Origin: an uncultured Cohaesibacter sp.
Lineage (GTDB): Bacteria; Pseudomonadota; Alphaproteobacteria; Rhizobiales; Cohaesibacteraceae
Reading direction: 5' to 3'
DNA length: 64,000 nucleotides
Assembly: GCF_963667045.1 (NCBI RefSeq)
Contig: NZ_OY762934.1
Location: 2,101,501-2,165,500, forward strand
Numbering within the stretch: the stretch's first letter is position 1; the number at the start of each line of letters is the position of its first letter. Positions 56,143 to 64,000 of the stretch are shown here, in pieces. A program made the position numbers and the translations under genes. A model generated the notes under the pieces. It was not told the origin of the DNA and ran no database searches. It worked only from the letters and a program-made list of their open reading frames with translations.

Positions 56143-57567
56143 TTGTTGAACCAACCAAGCCTTGCCAATGCCGCCGTCGAAGACTTCCGCCCCCCCTGCC
56201 CGACGCGTGATCCAGGCAAGGTCAAGGTGTTTCGCCTGCTCAAGAAGGCAAGAAAGAACTATCTGGCCATCTGGTCCATCAAGGACTTCGACCAGCGCCT
56301 CATCGACTTCAAGATTCTGAACCGCCAGTTGATGGTCTGCAACGATCCCGAGGTGGTCAAGGAAGCCTTCCAGACCAACCATCAAGCGCTACAGCGCAAG
56401 ACGCCGCAAATGCGCAACGCCCTCAGCCCACTGATCGGCGATGGTCTGTTCATCAGCGACGGCGAGATCTGGACCGCCCGGCGCAAGATCGTCGCGCCGA
56501 TCATTCATGGCTCGCGCGTGCCAAGCTTCGTGCCGATCATGATCGAGACCATCGAAGAAAAAAAGCGCGAATGGATGGCGCTTGAAGAGGGAGCCGAGAT
56601 CGACGCCCTCTCGGAAATGGCTCATCTTACGGCTGAGATCATCTGCCGGACCATTTTCGGTCAGGATCTGGGCCGCGAATTCGCCACCGAGGTGGTCGAG
56701 GCCTTTTCCGACTATCAGCGCCACATCGACCAGATCGATCTGGTCTCCCTGCTCGGCCTGCCCGAATGGTTGCCGCGTTTTACCAAGCCCTCCGTCAGGA
56801 AGTCGATCAAGCGCATTCACACCGTCCTCGACCAGATCATTGACCGCTATGCCCACACCAAGTCGGAAGGCAATGTCTCGGTGCTTGGCGGCTTGCTGGA
56901 AGCCTGCGACGAGGACGGCACACCGCTGAGCCGCGAGGCCATCCGTAACGAAGCTGCGGTCATTTTCATGGCTGGCCATGAAACAACCGCCAATACGCTG
57001 GCCTGGGCCTGGTATCTGCTATCGCAATCACCGCGGGTAGCAGAGCAGCTGACAACCGAACTCGACAGCGTTCTCGCGGACAAGCCGCTGGCCTTTTCCA
57101 AGGTTCGCCAACTGTCCTACACCAAGGCCGTGGTGGAAGAGACTTTGCGCCTCTATCCGCCGGTTCCCATTCTGGGCCGCGAAGCCATCGAGGCGACCAG
57201 CATTGATGGCCACCCGGTCGGCAAGGGTACCTTGTTGCTGGTGGTACCATGGCTGTTGCAACGCAATTCCAACTTGTGGGACAACCCGCATGTCTTTCAT
57301 CCGGAGCGCCATCTGGAACCGGAAGCATCGCTGAACGGCGAGAAGCGCTCGAAATACAGCTATGTACCCTTCAGCATCGGCCCGCGTATCTGCCCCGGGC
57401 TGGCCTTCGGCATGACGGAAGCGATCCTCAGCCTTGCCATTCTGGCCCGTGATCTGGAGCTGCGCCTGAAGCCGGGCGAGGACGTGCAGCCGGTCTGCCG
57501 CCTCACCGTGCGTCCGGGTGACACCCTGCCGATGACGGTGCATCACAGACACAGGCAAGAGCCATAA
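56143..57567 (+). CDS. Cytochrome P450
   Basis: A 474-residue soluble haem monooxygenase. The I-helix oxygen-activation motif is FMAGHETTANTLAW, the K-helix ExxR motif is VVEETLRLYPPVPI, and the haem-binding loop is FSIGPRICPGLAFG with the axial cysteine. The start appears to be TTG 56143, with AGGA 7 bases upstream; no ATG exists before the conserved region. Redox partners (ferredoxin, reductase) are not in the window. It is followed after 3 bases by an LpxL-like acyltransferase gene, so the two are one operon, which suggests a lipid substrate (inference). It lies convergent to the lsr operon. Confidence 0.93.
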   Translation: MLNQPSLANAAVEDFRPPCPTRDPGKVKVFRLLKKARKNYLAIWSIKDFDQRLIDFKILNRQLMVCNDPEVVKEAFQTNHQALQRKTPQMRNALSPLIGDGLFISDGEIWTARRKIVAPIIHGSRVPSFVPIMIETIEEKKREWMALEEGAEIDALSEMAHLTAEIICRTIFGQDLGREFATEVVEAFSDYQRHIDQIDLVSLLGLPEWLPRFTKPSVRKSIKRIHTVLDQIIDRYAHTKSEGNVSVLGGLLEACDEDGTPLSREAIRNEAAVIFMAGHETTANTLAWAWYLLSQSPRVAEQLTTELDSVLADKPLAFSKVRQLSYTKAVVEETLRLYPPVPILGREAIEATSIDGHPVGKGTLLLVVPWLLQRNSNLWDNPHVFHPERHLEPEASLNGEKRSKYSYVPFSIGPRICPGLAFGMTEAILSLAILARDLELRLKPGEDVQPVCRLTVRPGDTLPMTVHHRHRQEP

Positions 57568-57570
57568 GTC

Positions 57571-58578
57571 ATGAAGCCGCTGTTCCTGTCCGACATTCCG
57601 ATCGAGGAAACTCGCCCTCCCGAGCCAGAAGGCCCGCCGCTTTCCTGGGCCTTTTCTTCTGACGGGAAAAAGAAGGCGGCCTGGCGGCTGTTCTGGATTC
57701 TGGAGCCGGTCATGGGCGGGCTCAACTATGTGACCCACCATGCGCTGCGCCTGCTGCCGGTCTCCGGCTGCTCCCGCTTTGGTGCGATGCTGGCACCATT
57801 TGCTAGGGCACGGTTTGCAAGATCCAATTTCGCCAGAAGGGTCGAGAAGAACCTTCGCGCCCTGCGCCCCGACCGCGTGGCATCAGATGAGGACATGAAT
57901 GCCCTGCTGACACGCTGGTGGGACAATATCGGCCGGGTGTTTGCCGAGTTTTCCGTCACCAACCGCCATTTCAAGGCCGGTCTTGTCGAGGTCTCGGGCA
58001 AGGAACATTTTGACGCGATCCGGTCTCACGGCCAGCGGGTGATTTTCGTATCGGTGCATGTGGGCCATTGGGAAGCGCAGATGCTCGCGCTGGCCGAGGC
58101 AATGGGCACTGTGTTGACCGGCCCCTTCCAGCCAGAGCCAAGCCGCTTTACCAACCGTCTGGTCTATCAGTTGCGCAAACGTCGCGGGCAGTTCTTCTTC
58201 CCGCCGGGCCGCAAATCGGCCTTCCGGCTCAACAGGCTGTTGCAGGAGCGGGAAGCGAATGCCCTGATCTATGTGGATGACGTGAGGGACCGGCAGATCC
58301 ATCTGCCGCTGTTTGGTCGTCCTGCCCCGGACCGGGGCAACGCCGTGGCGGCCATCAAGCTGGCGATGGCCAATGATGCCGCACTCATTCCGGTCTATAT
58401 GGTCCGCACCGAGGGGGCAAACTATCACCTGAGGATCCTGCCGCCGATCCAACCGGCAAGCGGCCATGACCGCACGGAGGATATCCGCATGACCATCGAG
58501 GCGATCAACAGCGCACTGGAGCCGGTGGTGCTGGAGCACATCGACCAGTGGTACATGCTGGCAGAGCTGAGGCTCTGA
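57571..58578 (+). CDS. LpxL/HtrB-family acyltransferase
   Basis: A 335-residue protein of the lysophospholipid acyltransferase superfamily that normally adds secondary acyl chains to lipid A on the inner membrane. The HX4E catalytic motif is HVGHWE in VIFVSVHVGHWEAQML near residue 160, followed by the FQPEPSRFTNRLVYQLRK region and a later NALIYVDDVRDRQIHLPLFG. A first hydrophobic segment lies at about residues 38-58. An N-terminal proline-rich extension of some 35 residues is unusual. ATG 57571 is 3 bases after the P450 stop. It may be a dedicated lipid-modifying enzyme rather than the housekeeping LpxL. Confidence 0.85.
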   Translation: MKPLFLSDIPIEETRPPEPEGPPLSWAFSSDGKKKAAWRLFWILEPVMGGLNYVTHHALRLLPVSGCSRFGAMLAPFARARFARSNFARRVEKNLRALRPDRVASDEDMNALLTRWWDNIGRVFAEFSVTNRHFKAGLVEVSGKEHFDAIRSHGQRVIFVSVHVGHWEAQMLALAEAMGTVLTGPFQPEPSRFTNRLVYQLRKRRGQFFFPPGRKSAFRLNRLLQEREANALIYVDDVRDRQIHLPLFGRPAPDRGNAVAAIKLAMANDAALIPVYMVRTEGANYHLRILPPIQPASGHDRTEDIRMTIEAINSALEPVVLEHIDQWYMLAELRL

Positions 58579-58630
58579 CACTCCAATGCAATGCCACCAC
58601 TTTAGGGAGTGGCAGCAAGTCCTGCGGTTG

Positions 58631-59368
58631 CTAGGCGCTTTCGAGCATCGCTGTCAGATTCTGCTTAACCGTTGCGCCCGCCTTGAAGGTTGCGCTGCCC
58701 GAGACAATGACGTGGGCACCCATTTCGCGGGCAACAGGGAAGGTCGAGATGGTGATACCGCCATCGATGGCAACGAGCGGGTCGACGCCCTGCTCTCCGG
58801 CCATGCGCTTCAGCTCGGCGATCTTGTCGGCGACCACCGCATCGGGTGCGCCACCCGACCAGCCCGGATCGACGGCGATGAAGGTTACCATCTCCAGCGA
58901 CCGCAACAGCGGCTTGAGGATCGAGACCGGCGTGCCCGGATTGAGTGCCACCGAGCGCAGAACCTTGCGGCCACTTTCGCACCCTGCCACCGGCACATCG
59001 AGCACAACGAGCGCCCGGTGCAGATGGATCATGCCCTCGGCATGGACATGGACAATGTCGGCACCGGCGGCAAGATGAGCAGGGATCTGTGCCAGCGGAT
59101 CGGCCACCATCAGATGGACATCCTTGAGCATGGCCGTCTTGCTGGCCTTGACCAGCCCCGGTCCGGCGGTCATCTGGGGACAGAAAACGCCGTCCATGAT
59201 ATCAAAATGCAGAAGGGAAACACCGGCCTCTTCCAGTTCGGTGATGGCCTTGCCATAGGCCATGGCGTCTGCGGCCATGAGGCCAACGCTGATGTGTGGC
59301 CCGCCGCTGCGCAGCCACTCAACGAGGGCTTCGCGGCTGGCAAGATCCTTAAGTGAAAGATCCGGCAT
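58631..59368 (-). CDS. lsrE: Ribulose-phosphate 3-epimerase family protein, LsrE/AlsE-like
   Basis: A 245-residue TIM-barrel protein of the pentose-5-phosphate 3-epimerase family: LLHFDIMDGVFCPQM, VHLMVADPLAQI, VALNPGTPVSILKPLL, FIAVDPGWSGG, and LVAIDGGITIST with the metal-site residues Asp and His in these motifs. It is more divergent than the housekeeping Rpe. Salmonella carries such an epimerase gene, lsrE, at the end of its lsr operon, and the position here is the same. The proposed role in AI-2 or pentose metabolism is unproven. ATG 59368 has GGGAG 6 bases upstream. Confidence 0.82.
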   Translation of the reverse strand: MPDLSLKDLASREALVEWLRSGGPHISVGLMAADAMAYGKAITELEEAGVSLLHFDIMDGVFCPQMTAGPGLVKASKTAMLKDVHLMVADPLAQIPAHLAAGADIVHVHAEGMIHLHRALVVLDVPVAGCESGRKVLRSVALNPGTPVSILKPLLRSLEMVTFIAVDPGWSGGAPDAVVADKIAELKRMAGEQGVDPLVAIDGGITISTFPVAREMGAHVIVSGSATFKAGATVKQNLTAMLESA

Positions 59369-59431
59369 CTGTCTCTCCCGGGGTATTGTCATTGGTGAAA
59401 CGGCTGGTCCAGAACGCTGCAGGTCTGGTGC

Positions 59432-59728
59432 CTAGCGGGGCAGCCAGACGCCTGTCAGCACCTTGTGGGTGCGCGGGCCGGTCATGATGTCTTCCAGCTC
59501 GGCCTTGACCTTGAGATAGTGCGGGGTCCGCTTGTGGGCCTTGACCGCTTCCTCGTCTTCATAGGCTTCGTAGATGGTAAATTTGGTCTCGTCTTCCGGA
59601 TCGCGCAGAACATCGAAGCGAATGCAGCCAGGCTCCTTGATCGAACCGAGATGATTGGGATGGAAGACGCGCAGAAAATCATCGACGCGATTGGCTTTGA
59701 CCTGGATTTCAACGAGCGTTACATGCAT
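59432..59728 (-). CDS. lsrG: Autoinducer-2 degrading protein LsrG
   Basis: A 98-residue antibiotic-biosynthesis-monooxygenase-fold protein. The sequence [18 protein letters not shown], then [37 protein letters not shown] and the end [12 protein letters not shown] follows enteric LsrG closely. LsrG isomerises phospho-AI-2 (from LsrK) so that the thiolase LsrF can complete its breakdown. AGGACAGACCC precedes ATG 59728. It lies between lsrB and the lsrE-like gene; no lsrF is visible in the operon, which is unusual. Confidence 0.92.
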   Translation of the reverse strand: MHVTLVEIQVKANRVDDFLRVFHPNHLGSIKEPGCIRFDVLRDPEDETKFTIYEAYEDEEAVKAHKRTPHYLKVKAELEDIMTGPRTHKVLTGVWLPR

Positions 59729-59765
59729 GGGTCTGTCCTCACAGAGAGTATGGCAGGGAAGAGGG

Positions 59766-59801
59766 CAAAAACGGCGACCAAAGGGGCGCACCCCTCTGGT
59801 C
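59766..59801 (-). terminator. Hairpin with T tract between lsrB and lsrG (attenuator)
   Basis: On the minus strand GACCA/AGGGG segments (59801-59791) pair with CCCCT/TGGTC (59786-59776) around a 4-base loop, with one mismatch, followed by GCCGTTTTT. Such hairpins after binding-protein genes reduce downstream expression and protect the upstream mRNA. Confidence 0.7.
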
Positions 59802-59832
59802 CTGTTGGTCAATCTTCAGCTTCCGCTATGAA

Positions 59833-60861
59833 TTAGAAGTCGAAGTTGTCGATGTTTTCCTTGGTGAAGACCTGACGTTCCGGCAGGATGATGATGCCGT
59901 TGCCGTCTGCTTCATAGTCATAGCCCTGAACGCTGTTCGGGCTGACTTCTACGGTGCCCATGCCAGGAACATCGAGCTTGTCGCCAACATTCATCGGACC
60001 ATCCTTGACCAGCTTGTTGGCGGCATAGATGGTGAGAGCGCCCTGTTTGGTCACATCCCAAAGACCGAACTGCTTGACCGTGTCGCGTTTGACATAGGGA
60101 CGCATGACGTTCGGAGTGGAGAAGCCAACGATGGTTACGTCGCCAGCGCGTTTCAGGTTTTCAGCGGCCTGAGCGGCAGCCGGAAGAGCGTTCGCATCCG
60201 GGCAGAGCATGACGTCCAGATCCGGATAGGCCTGCAGGATGCCTTCTGCGGTCTGCAGGGATTTCTGGGCATCGTTATAGCCATACTGGGTGGTGACGAT
60301 TTCCCAACCCGGATATTTCTCGGCCAGCACTTCCTTGGCGCGTTTTACCCAGGCATTCTGGTCGGTCACGGTCGGGCTGGAATAGAAGAAGGCAACCTTG
60401 GCTTTTTCCTTGGTGACCTGATCGGCGGCCATTTTCACGAGCATCTCACCGAGCTGATTGGGCGTGCCCTGGTTGATGTAGATGCTGCGGCATTCCGGGT
60501 TGGTATCAGAATCCCAGGTCAGAACCTTCACACCGCGTTTCATGGCGCGTTTCAGAGCCGGGCACAGGCCATCCGGAGAGGTCGCGCCGATTGCGATGGC
60601 GTCATAACCCTGGTTCACGAAGGTATTGATATACTGCACCTGACCGGAAACGGATGGTTCGGTCGGGCCGTCATAGGTGACGGTTACGCCCAGCTCCTTA
60701 CCGGCAGCAACTGCGCCCTGACCACCAGAGTTGAAGAAGCCAACGCCAACCATTTTCGGAATGAAGGCGATTTTGACATCAGCCGCCATGGATGGCGTCA
60801 TCAGGCAGACTGAAGCAACCCCGAAAGCCAGTGCAGCAGAGATTTTGCCAAGATGTTTCAT
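59833..60861 (-). CDS. lsrB: Autoinducer-2 ABC transporter substrate-binding protein LsrB
   Basis: A 342-residue periplasmic protein with a Sec signal peptide (cleavage after PSMAA, near residue 27) that binds the R-THMF form of AI-2. The match to enteric LsrB is close over its full length: [99 protein letters not shown] and [13 protein letters not shown]. These include the ligand-contacting Lys, Asp, Pro and Ala positions known for LsrB. ATG 60861 has GGGAG 7 bases upstream. The transporter genes lie upstream. Confidence 0.95.
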   Translation of the reverse strand: MKHLGKISAALAFGVASVCLMTPSMAADVKIAFIPKMVGVGFFNSGGQGAVAAGKELGVTVTYDGPTEPSVSGQVQYINTFVNQGYDAIAIGATSPDGLCPALKRAMKRGVKVLTWDSDTNPECRSIYINQGTPNQLGEMLVKMAADQVTKEKAKVAFFYSSPTVTDQNAWVKRAKEVLAEKYPGWEIVTTQYGYNDAQKSLQTAEGILQAYPDLDVMLCPDANALPAAAQAAENLKRAGDVTIVGFSTPNVMRPYVKRDTVKQFGLWDVTKQGALTIYAANKLVKDGPMNVGDKLDVPGMGTVEVSPNSVQGYDYEADGNGIIILPERQVFTKENIDNFDF

Positions 60862-60943
60862 AATTCTACTCCCAAATATTCCTCGTTATACCTGCGAAGG
60901 ACAATGAGCGTCTTCGCCGATAACCTCCCAGAAATGCGCTGAA

Positions 60944-61951
60944 TCAGGCCTTTTGCTTGCCAGCGCTGTTGAGGACACGCCACAGAAGAAAATAGGCGCG
61001 TCCGATTTCACTCAGGCTGCGCATCGCGACAACCACCACCAACAGGGCTCCGGACAGAGCGCTGGCGATGTGGCTGGAAACCCCGATGATTTGCAGACCT
61101 GTTTGAAAATACCCGACTACGAGCACAGCCAGTGCCGTACCCAGGATGGTGCCAGAACCGCCATAGATACTCGTTCCTCCCAGAACAACGGCGGTGATGG
61201 CAGGCATCAGTGCGTCCGAACCGAAGTCCGAGCGGGCTGAGCCGAAATAGGATGCCAGGACAAGACCGGACAGGGCGGCCATGAAGCCCGTCAAGGCATA
61301 GGCGATGGTCAAGGTCCGGAACTGCGGGATGCCAGCGTAGCGCGTGGCCCGCGGATTCTGACCGATCAGATAGATGTAGCGACCAAAGCGGGTGCGATGC
61401 AGCAGCACCATGAAGATTGCCGTTGCCACAATGAAGATCACCAGCGGGAATGGCATGCCCAGAACTTCGAGGTTGGCCAGTTCGACAAAGCTGTCGTCAA
61501 AGCCTGAGATACCCTCATAACCGGAAGCACCACCAAGACCGGACAGCACCAGAGCGGCACCGGCATAGAGGAAGCTTGAGCCGAGCGTGATGACCAGCGG
61601 GTTGACCTGGGCGATCTGAATAGCAACCGAGTTGACGATCCCGGCCATGGCACCTGCACCAAGGGCGCACAGACAGGCAACCCAGATGTTGACGCCAGCC
61701 ACCCACAACAGCCCTAGCGTGATGGCCGAAAGCCCCATGACCGATCCGATGGACAGATCGATGCCGCCAGTGATGATCACCAGTGTCAGGGCCAGTGCCA
61801 CGATCCCCACGTGAATGAAGTCACTGGTGGAATAGAGCAATGTGCTGACATTCAGGAAAGCCGGGTTGATGGCTCCGAAGAACAGGATCTCGACGACCAG
61901 AAGCAGTGCCAGCACGGCTTCCCAGCGTTTCAACAAGCCTAGGGATTTCAT
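60944..61951 (-). CDS. lsrD: Autoinducer-2 ABC transporter permease LsrD
   Basis: A 335-residue inner-membrane permease of the RbsC/LsrC-LsrD family with about nine transmembrane helices. The family motifs LVIITGGIDLSIGSVMGL near residue 58 and AVVLGGTSIYGGSGTILGT near 240 are visible, with the EAA-like loop GQNPRATRYAGI in between. It forms the channel with LsrC for AI-2 uptake. Its ATG (61951) overlaps the lsrC stop by four bases, so they are translationally coupled. lsrB follows after 82 bases. Confidence 0.92.
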   Translation of the reverse strand: MKSLGLLKRWEAVLALLLVVEILFFGAINPAFLNVSTLLYSTSDFIHVGIVALALTLVIITGGIDLSIGSVMGLSAITLGLLWVAGVNIWVACLCALGAGAMAGIVNSVAIQIAQVNPLVITLGSSFLYAGAALVLSGLGGASGYEGISGFDDSFVELANLEVLGMPFPLVIFIVATAIFMVLLHRTRFGRYIYLIGQNPRATRYAGIPQFRTLTIAYALTGFMAALSGLVLASYFGSARSDFGSDALMPAITAVVLGGTSIYGGSGTILGTALAVLVVGYFQTGLQIIGVSSHIASALSGALLVVVVAMRSLSEIGRAYFLLWRVLNSAGKQKA

Positions 61952-63054
61952 ACTCTTGCCTCCTTGGAATGGGTTGCGAGGGCGGCATCCTTGGTTCCGG
62001 CCTTGCCTGCGCCGGTCAACGGTTCGGCTGGTGCAGCAGCATTGGCAGGAGCCTGATCGGCAGCCCGAAGCTCCTCCGGCTCCAGAAACTTGCGATATTT
62101 CTGATAGCGCAGCGACTGGGCCATGGCTTCACGGATGCGGCCATCACCGATCAGGACGATGAGCAGGATTGCGCCAGCGATCATGTCGTTCCAGTAGGCA
62201 TCAAAGCGCAGCATGACCAGAACCGAGTCGATGGAGGTCATGAAGAAGGCCCCGAGTGCAGCCCCGATCACGGTGCCTGTACCACCCAGCAGGCTGACGC
62301 CGCCAAGAACGCCCGAGGCAATGGCGCGCATTTCCATGCCGTTGCCAGCCGTGTTCGGAATGAAGCCGATCTGGGCGGCAAAGATGATGCCTGCCAGTGC
62401 CGAGAGAATGCCGTTGATCGCATAGGCAGTGAGCTGCACCCTGTTGACGCGGATGCCTAGAAGGCGGGCACCCTCGCGGTTGTCACCGACAGCGAAGATG
62501 GCATGTCCGAAGGCGGTGTAGCGCAGGAACACGTGGGCTGCTGCCAGCAGAACCAGCACCAGCCAGGCAAAGGGCGACAGCCCGAGCAGCCAGGCGTGAG
62601 ACAGATCCTTGAAGGATTCCGGCAGGCCCTCGATCCAGCTGCCACCGGTGGTCAGGTGCACACAGCCACGGAAGAAACCGAGGGTGCCAAGCGTCGCCAC
62701 AATGGCCGGGACGCGCAGGATGGCGACCATGAAGCCGTTGAACAGACCGCAGCACAACCCCACGAGCAGGGCGATGCCGATGGAGGGGACAATGCCGAAA
62801 CCGTCATTCATGCAGACCCCGGCAATGGCCGCCGACAGCCCCATGATGGAGCCGACCGAGACATCAAGCCCGCGCGTAGCCATCACCATCGTGGCGCCAA
62901 TGGCCAGCACGAACAGCGTCAGCGAGTTGCTGTAGATCGAGAGCAGCGTCTCGACCCTCAGATAGGACGGATCGGAGATGGCGAGAATGGCCAGCAGCAT
63001 CACGATAATGATGGCAACCGAAGCCTCGCGATTGTTTTGCAGAAAACGTATCAT
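61948..63054 (-). CDS. lsrC: Autoinducer-2 ABC transporter permease LsrC
   Basis: A 368-residue inner-membrane permease with about nine transmembrane helices: MVMATRGLDVSVGSIMGLSAA near residue 57, FAVGDNREGARLLGIRVNRV in the cytoplasmic loop, and SGVLGGVSLLGGTGTVIGAALG near 250. It partners LsrD. About 45 C-terminal residues (AADQAPANAAAPAEPLTGAG onward) form an alanine-rich tail absent from the enteric proteins. The start ATG 63054 overlaps the lsrA stop (ATGA), so the two genes are coupled. Confidence 0.92.
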   Translation of the reverse strand: MIRFLQNNREASVAIIIVMLLAILAISDPSYLRVETLLSIYSNSLTLFVLAIGATMVMATRGLDVSVGSIMGLSAAIAGVCMNDGFGIVPSIGIALLVGLCCGLFNGFMVAILRVPAIVATLGTLGFFRGCVHLTTGGSWIEGLPESFKDLSHAWLLGLSPFAWLVLVLLAAAHVFLRYTAFGHAIFAVGDNREGARLLGIRVNRVQLTAYAINGILSALAGIIFAAQIGFIPNTAGNGMEMRAIASGVLGGVSLLGGTGTVIGAALGAFFMTSIDSVLVMLRFDAYWNDMIAGAILLIVLIGDGRIREAMAQSLRYQKYRKFLEPEELRAADQAPANAAAPAEPLTGAGKAGTKDAALATHSKEARV

Positions 63055-64000
63055 CAGGATGCTTTCGCCTCCTCTGCATTCAGACCAAACGACATCTGGG
63101 CAATGGCATCGACCGTGATCTCATCGCCTTCGAGAATACCCGTCGGATAGCCATGCGCCATGGCCAGCACGCGATGGCTGAGACGCTGGATTTCGTCATG
63201 GTCCGAAGAGATCATGAGAATGGCGACGCCGCTGTTGGCCAGATCGTCGATGATGCGGTAGATGTCCGCGCGCACCGCCACGTCCACGCCGCGGGTCGGC
63301 TCATCAAGGATGAGAACCCGTGGCTTTGCCGCAAGGCATTTGGCCAGCAGGATCTTTTGCTGGTTGCCACCGGACAGGGTGCGGACGGCCTGAGACGACG
63401 TTGCACAGACGATGCCCAATTCCTTGACATATTGCTGGAAGCGCTCTTCTTCCCGCTTCAGCTGGAGCCAGGAGGATTCCCGATGCAGGACGAGCGAGGA
63501 GGCATTCCAGCTCAGCGGTGCATCGACAAACAGGCCGCTGGTCTGGCGGTCTTCCGGCAGATAGACAAGCCCCATGTCGAGACTGGCCTGAGGATCGGTA
63601 TGGGTTGCATCCTGCCCTTCCACCATAACCCTGCCGCGGGCTGCCTTGCGGATGCCATAGATGGTTTCGGCCATTTCAGTGCGGCCAGAGCCGACAACCC
63701 CGGCCAGACCGAGAATTTCGCCTTCATGCAGGGAGAAGCTCATATTGGCAAAGCCCTCACCGCACAGATTGTCCACTTCAAGCACCACCTTGCCGTGTCT
63801 GGCGGTCTGGCGGCGTTCACCAAGGACATTCTCGCCACCGCCTTCGACCTGGGTCATCGCACGGACGATTTCCGCATCGGTGTAGGATTTGGGTGGCCCT
63901 GCCATGACGACGCGACCGTCGCGCAGGATGCTGACGATGTCTGCGATTTCGCGGATTTCATTCAGCTTGTGGCTGATGAAGAAGATGCCCACGCCTTGCG
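63054..64000 (-). CDS. lsrA: Autoinducer-2 ABC transporter ATP-binding protein LsrA (partial; N-terminus beyond window)
   Basis: The gene runs off the right end of the window; about 315 C-terminal residues are visible. It begins within the first ATPase domain (GIFFISHKLNEIREIADIVSILRDG) and contains the whole second one: GLAGVVGSGRTEMAETIYG in place of a classic P-loop, LVYLPEDRQTSGLF, LSGGNQQKILLAKCL signature, and VLILDEPTRGVDVAVRADIY Walker B, quoted in parts. The two-domain layout and context identify LsrA, which powers AI-2 import. Genes lsrK and lsrR would be expected beyond the window edge. Confidence 0.92.
   Translation of the reverse strand, partial: QGVGIFFISHKLNEIREIADIVSILRDGRVVMAGPPKSYTDAEIVRAMTQVEGGGENVLGERRQTARHGKVVLEVDNLCGEGFANMSFSLHEGEILGLAGVVGSGRTEMAETIYGIRKAARGRVMVEGQDATHTDPQASLDMGLVYLPEDRQTSGLFVDAPLSWNASSLVLHRESSWLQLKREEERFQQYVKELGIVCATSSQAVRTLSGGNQQKILLAKCLAAKPRVLILDEPTRGVDVAVRADIYRIIDDLANSGVAILMISSDHDEIQRLSHRVLAMAHGYPTGILEGDEITVDAIAQMSFGLNAEEAKAS

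Overview
The window looks like a chromosomal segment of an alphaproteobacterium, most likely a (possibly marine) member of the Hyphomicrobiales/Rhizobiales. The assignment rests on gene content and order rather than on any search. Supporting markers are the C-terminus of the cell-cycle regulator GcrA, a DivL-type kinase with tyrosine in place of the phospho-histidine, the block lptC-lptA-lptB-rpoN-hpf-ptsN, a TsaE/sugar-kinase fusion followed by murU-addB-addA-trxA, folC-accD-trpA-trpB-trpF, aroA-cmk-rpsA-ihfB, a FYDLN-acid protein, and DUF1150 and DUF1127 proteins. No plasmid, phage, IS element or CRISPR array was seen.

Layout. 1-1.7 kb: end of gcrA, then a small heat-shock protein gene with a sigma-32-like promoter and a long leader that may be an RNA thermometer, plus a DUF1150 gene. 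1.7-10.7 kb (minus strand): chrA, ptsN, hpf, rpoN, the LPS-transport genes lptB, lptA, lptC, and a short RNase D. 10.9-19.9 kb (minus): an exopolysaccharide locus with a flippase, a GT4 glycosyltransferase, a GINT1-like protein, a Wzc-like co-polymerase with a degenerate kinase domain, a WecG/TagA glycosyltransferase and a secreted GH5 glycanase. 20.2-21.7 kb: a YdcF-like protein and an SDR. 22.2-37.0 kb (plus): ahcY behind a perfect 20-bp palindrome, divL behind a cluster of GANTC sites, tsaE-amgK, murU, addB, addA, trxA.

37.1-37.6 kb (minus): a 51-codon DUF1127 gene followed by three hairpins whose loops all read CCTCCTCCC. This is the layout of CcsR/'cuckoo' stress small RNAs. 38.0-51.7 kb (minus): folC, accD, trpA-trpB-trpF, lapA-like, ihfB, sppA, rpsA, cmk, two unusual genes (a hypothetical and a cytosolic metal-receptor-like protein) and aroA. 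51.9-53.5 kb: a FYDLN-acid protein, tRNA-Ala(GGC) and a decayed C-terminal fragment of an M24 aminopeptidase. 53.5-58.6 kb: a chemoreceptor with a CZB-like domain, then a cytochrome P450 next to an LpxL-like acyltransferase. 58.6-64.0 kb (minus): an autoinducer-2 uptake and processing operon, lsrA(partial)-lsrC-lsrD-lsrB-lsrG-lsrE.

How the parts connect: cell-cycle control (gcrA, divL, GANTC cluster), envelope building (lpt genes, murU/amgK, exopolysaccharide genes, lpxL-like), DNA repair (addAB), stress control (hsp20, hpf, DUF1127/CcsR) and quorum-signal uptake (lsr) are all represented. The best candidates for closer study are the DUF1127/CcsR locus, the GANTC-rich divL promoter, the hsp20 leader, the P450-acyltransferase pair and the alphaproteobacterial lsr operon.
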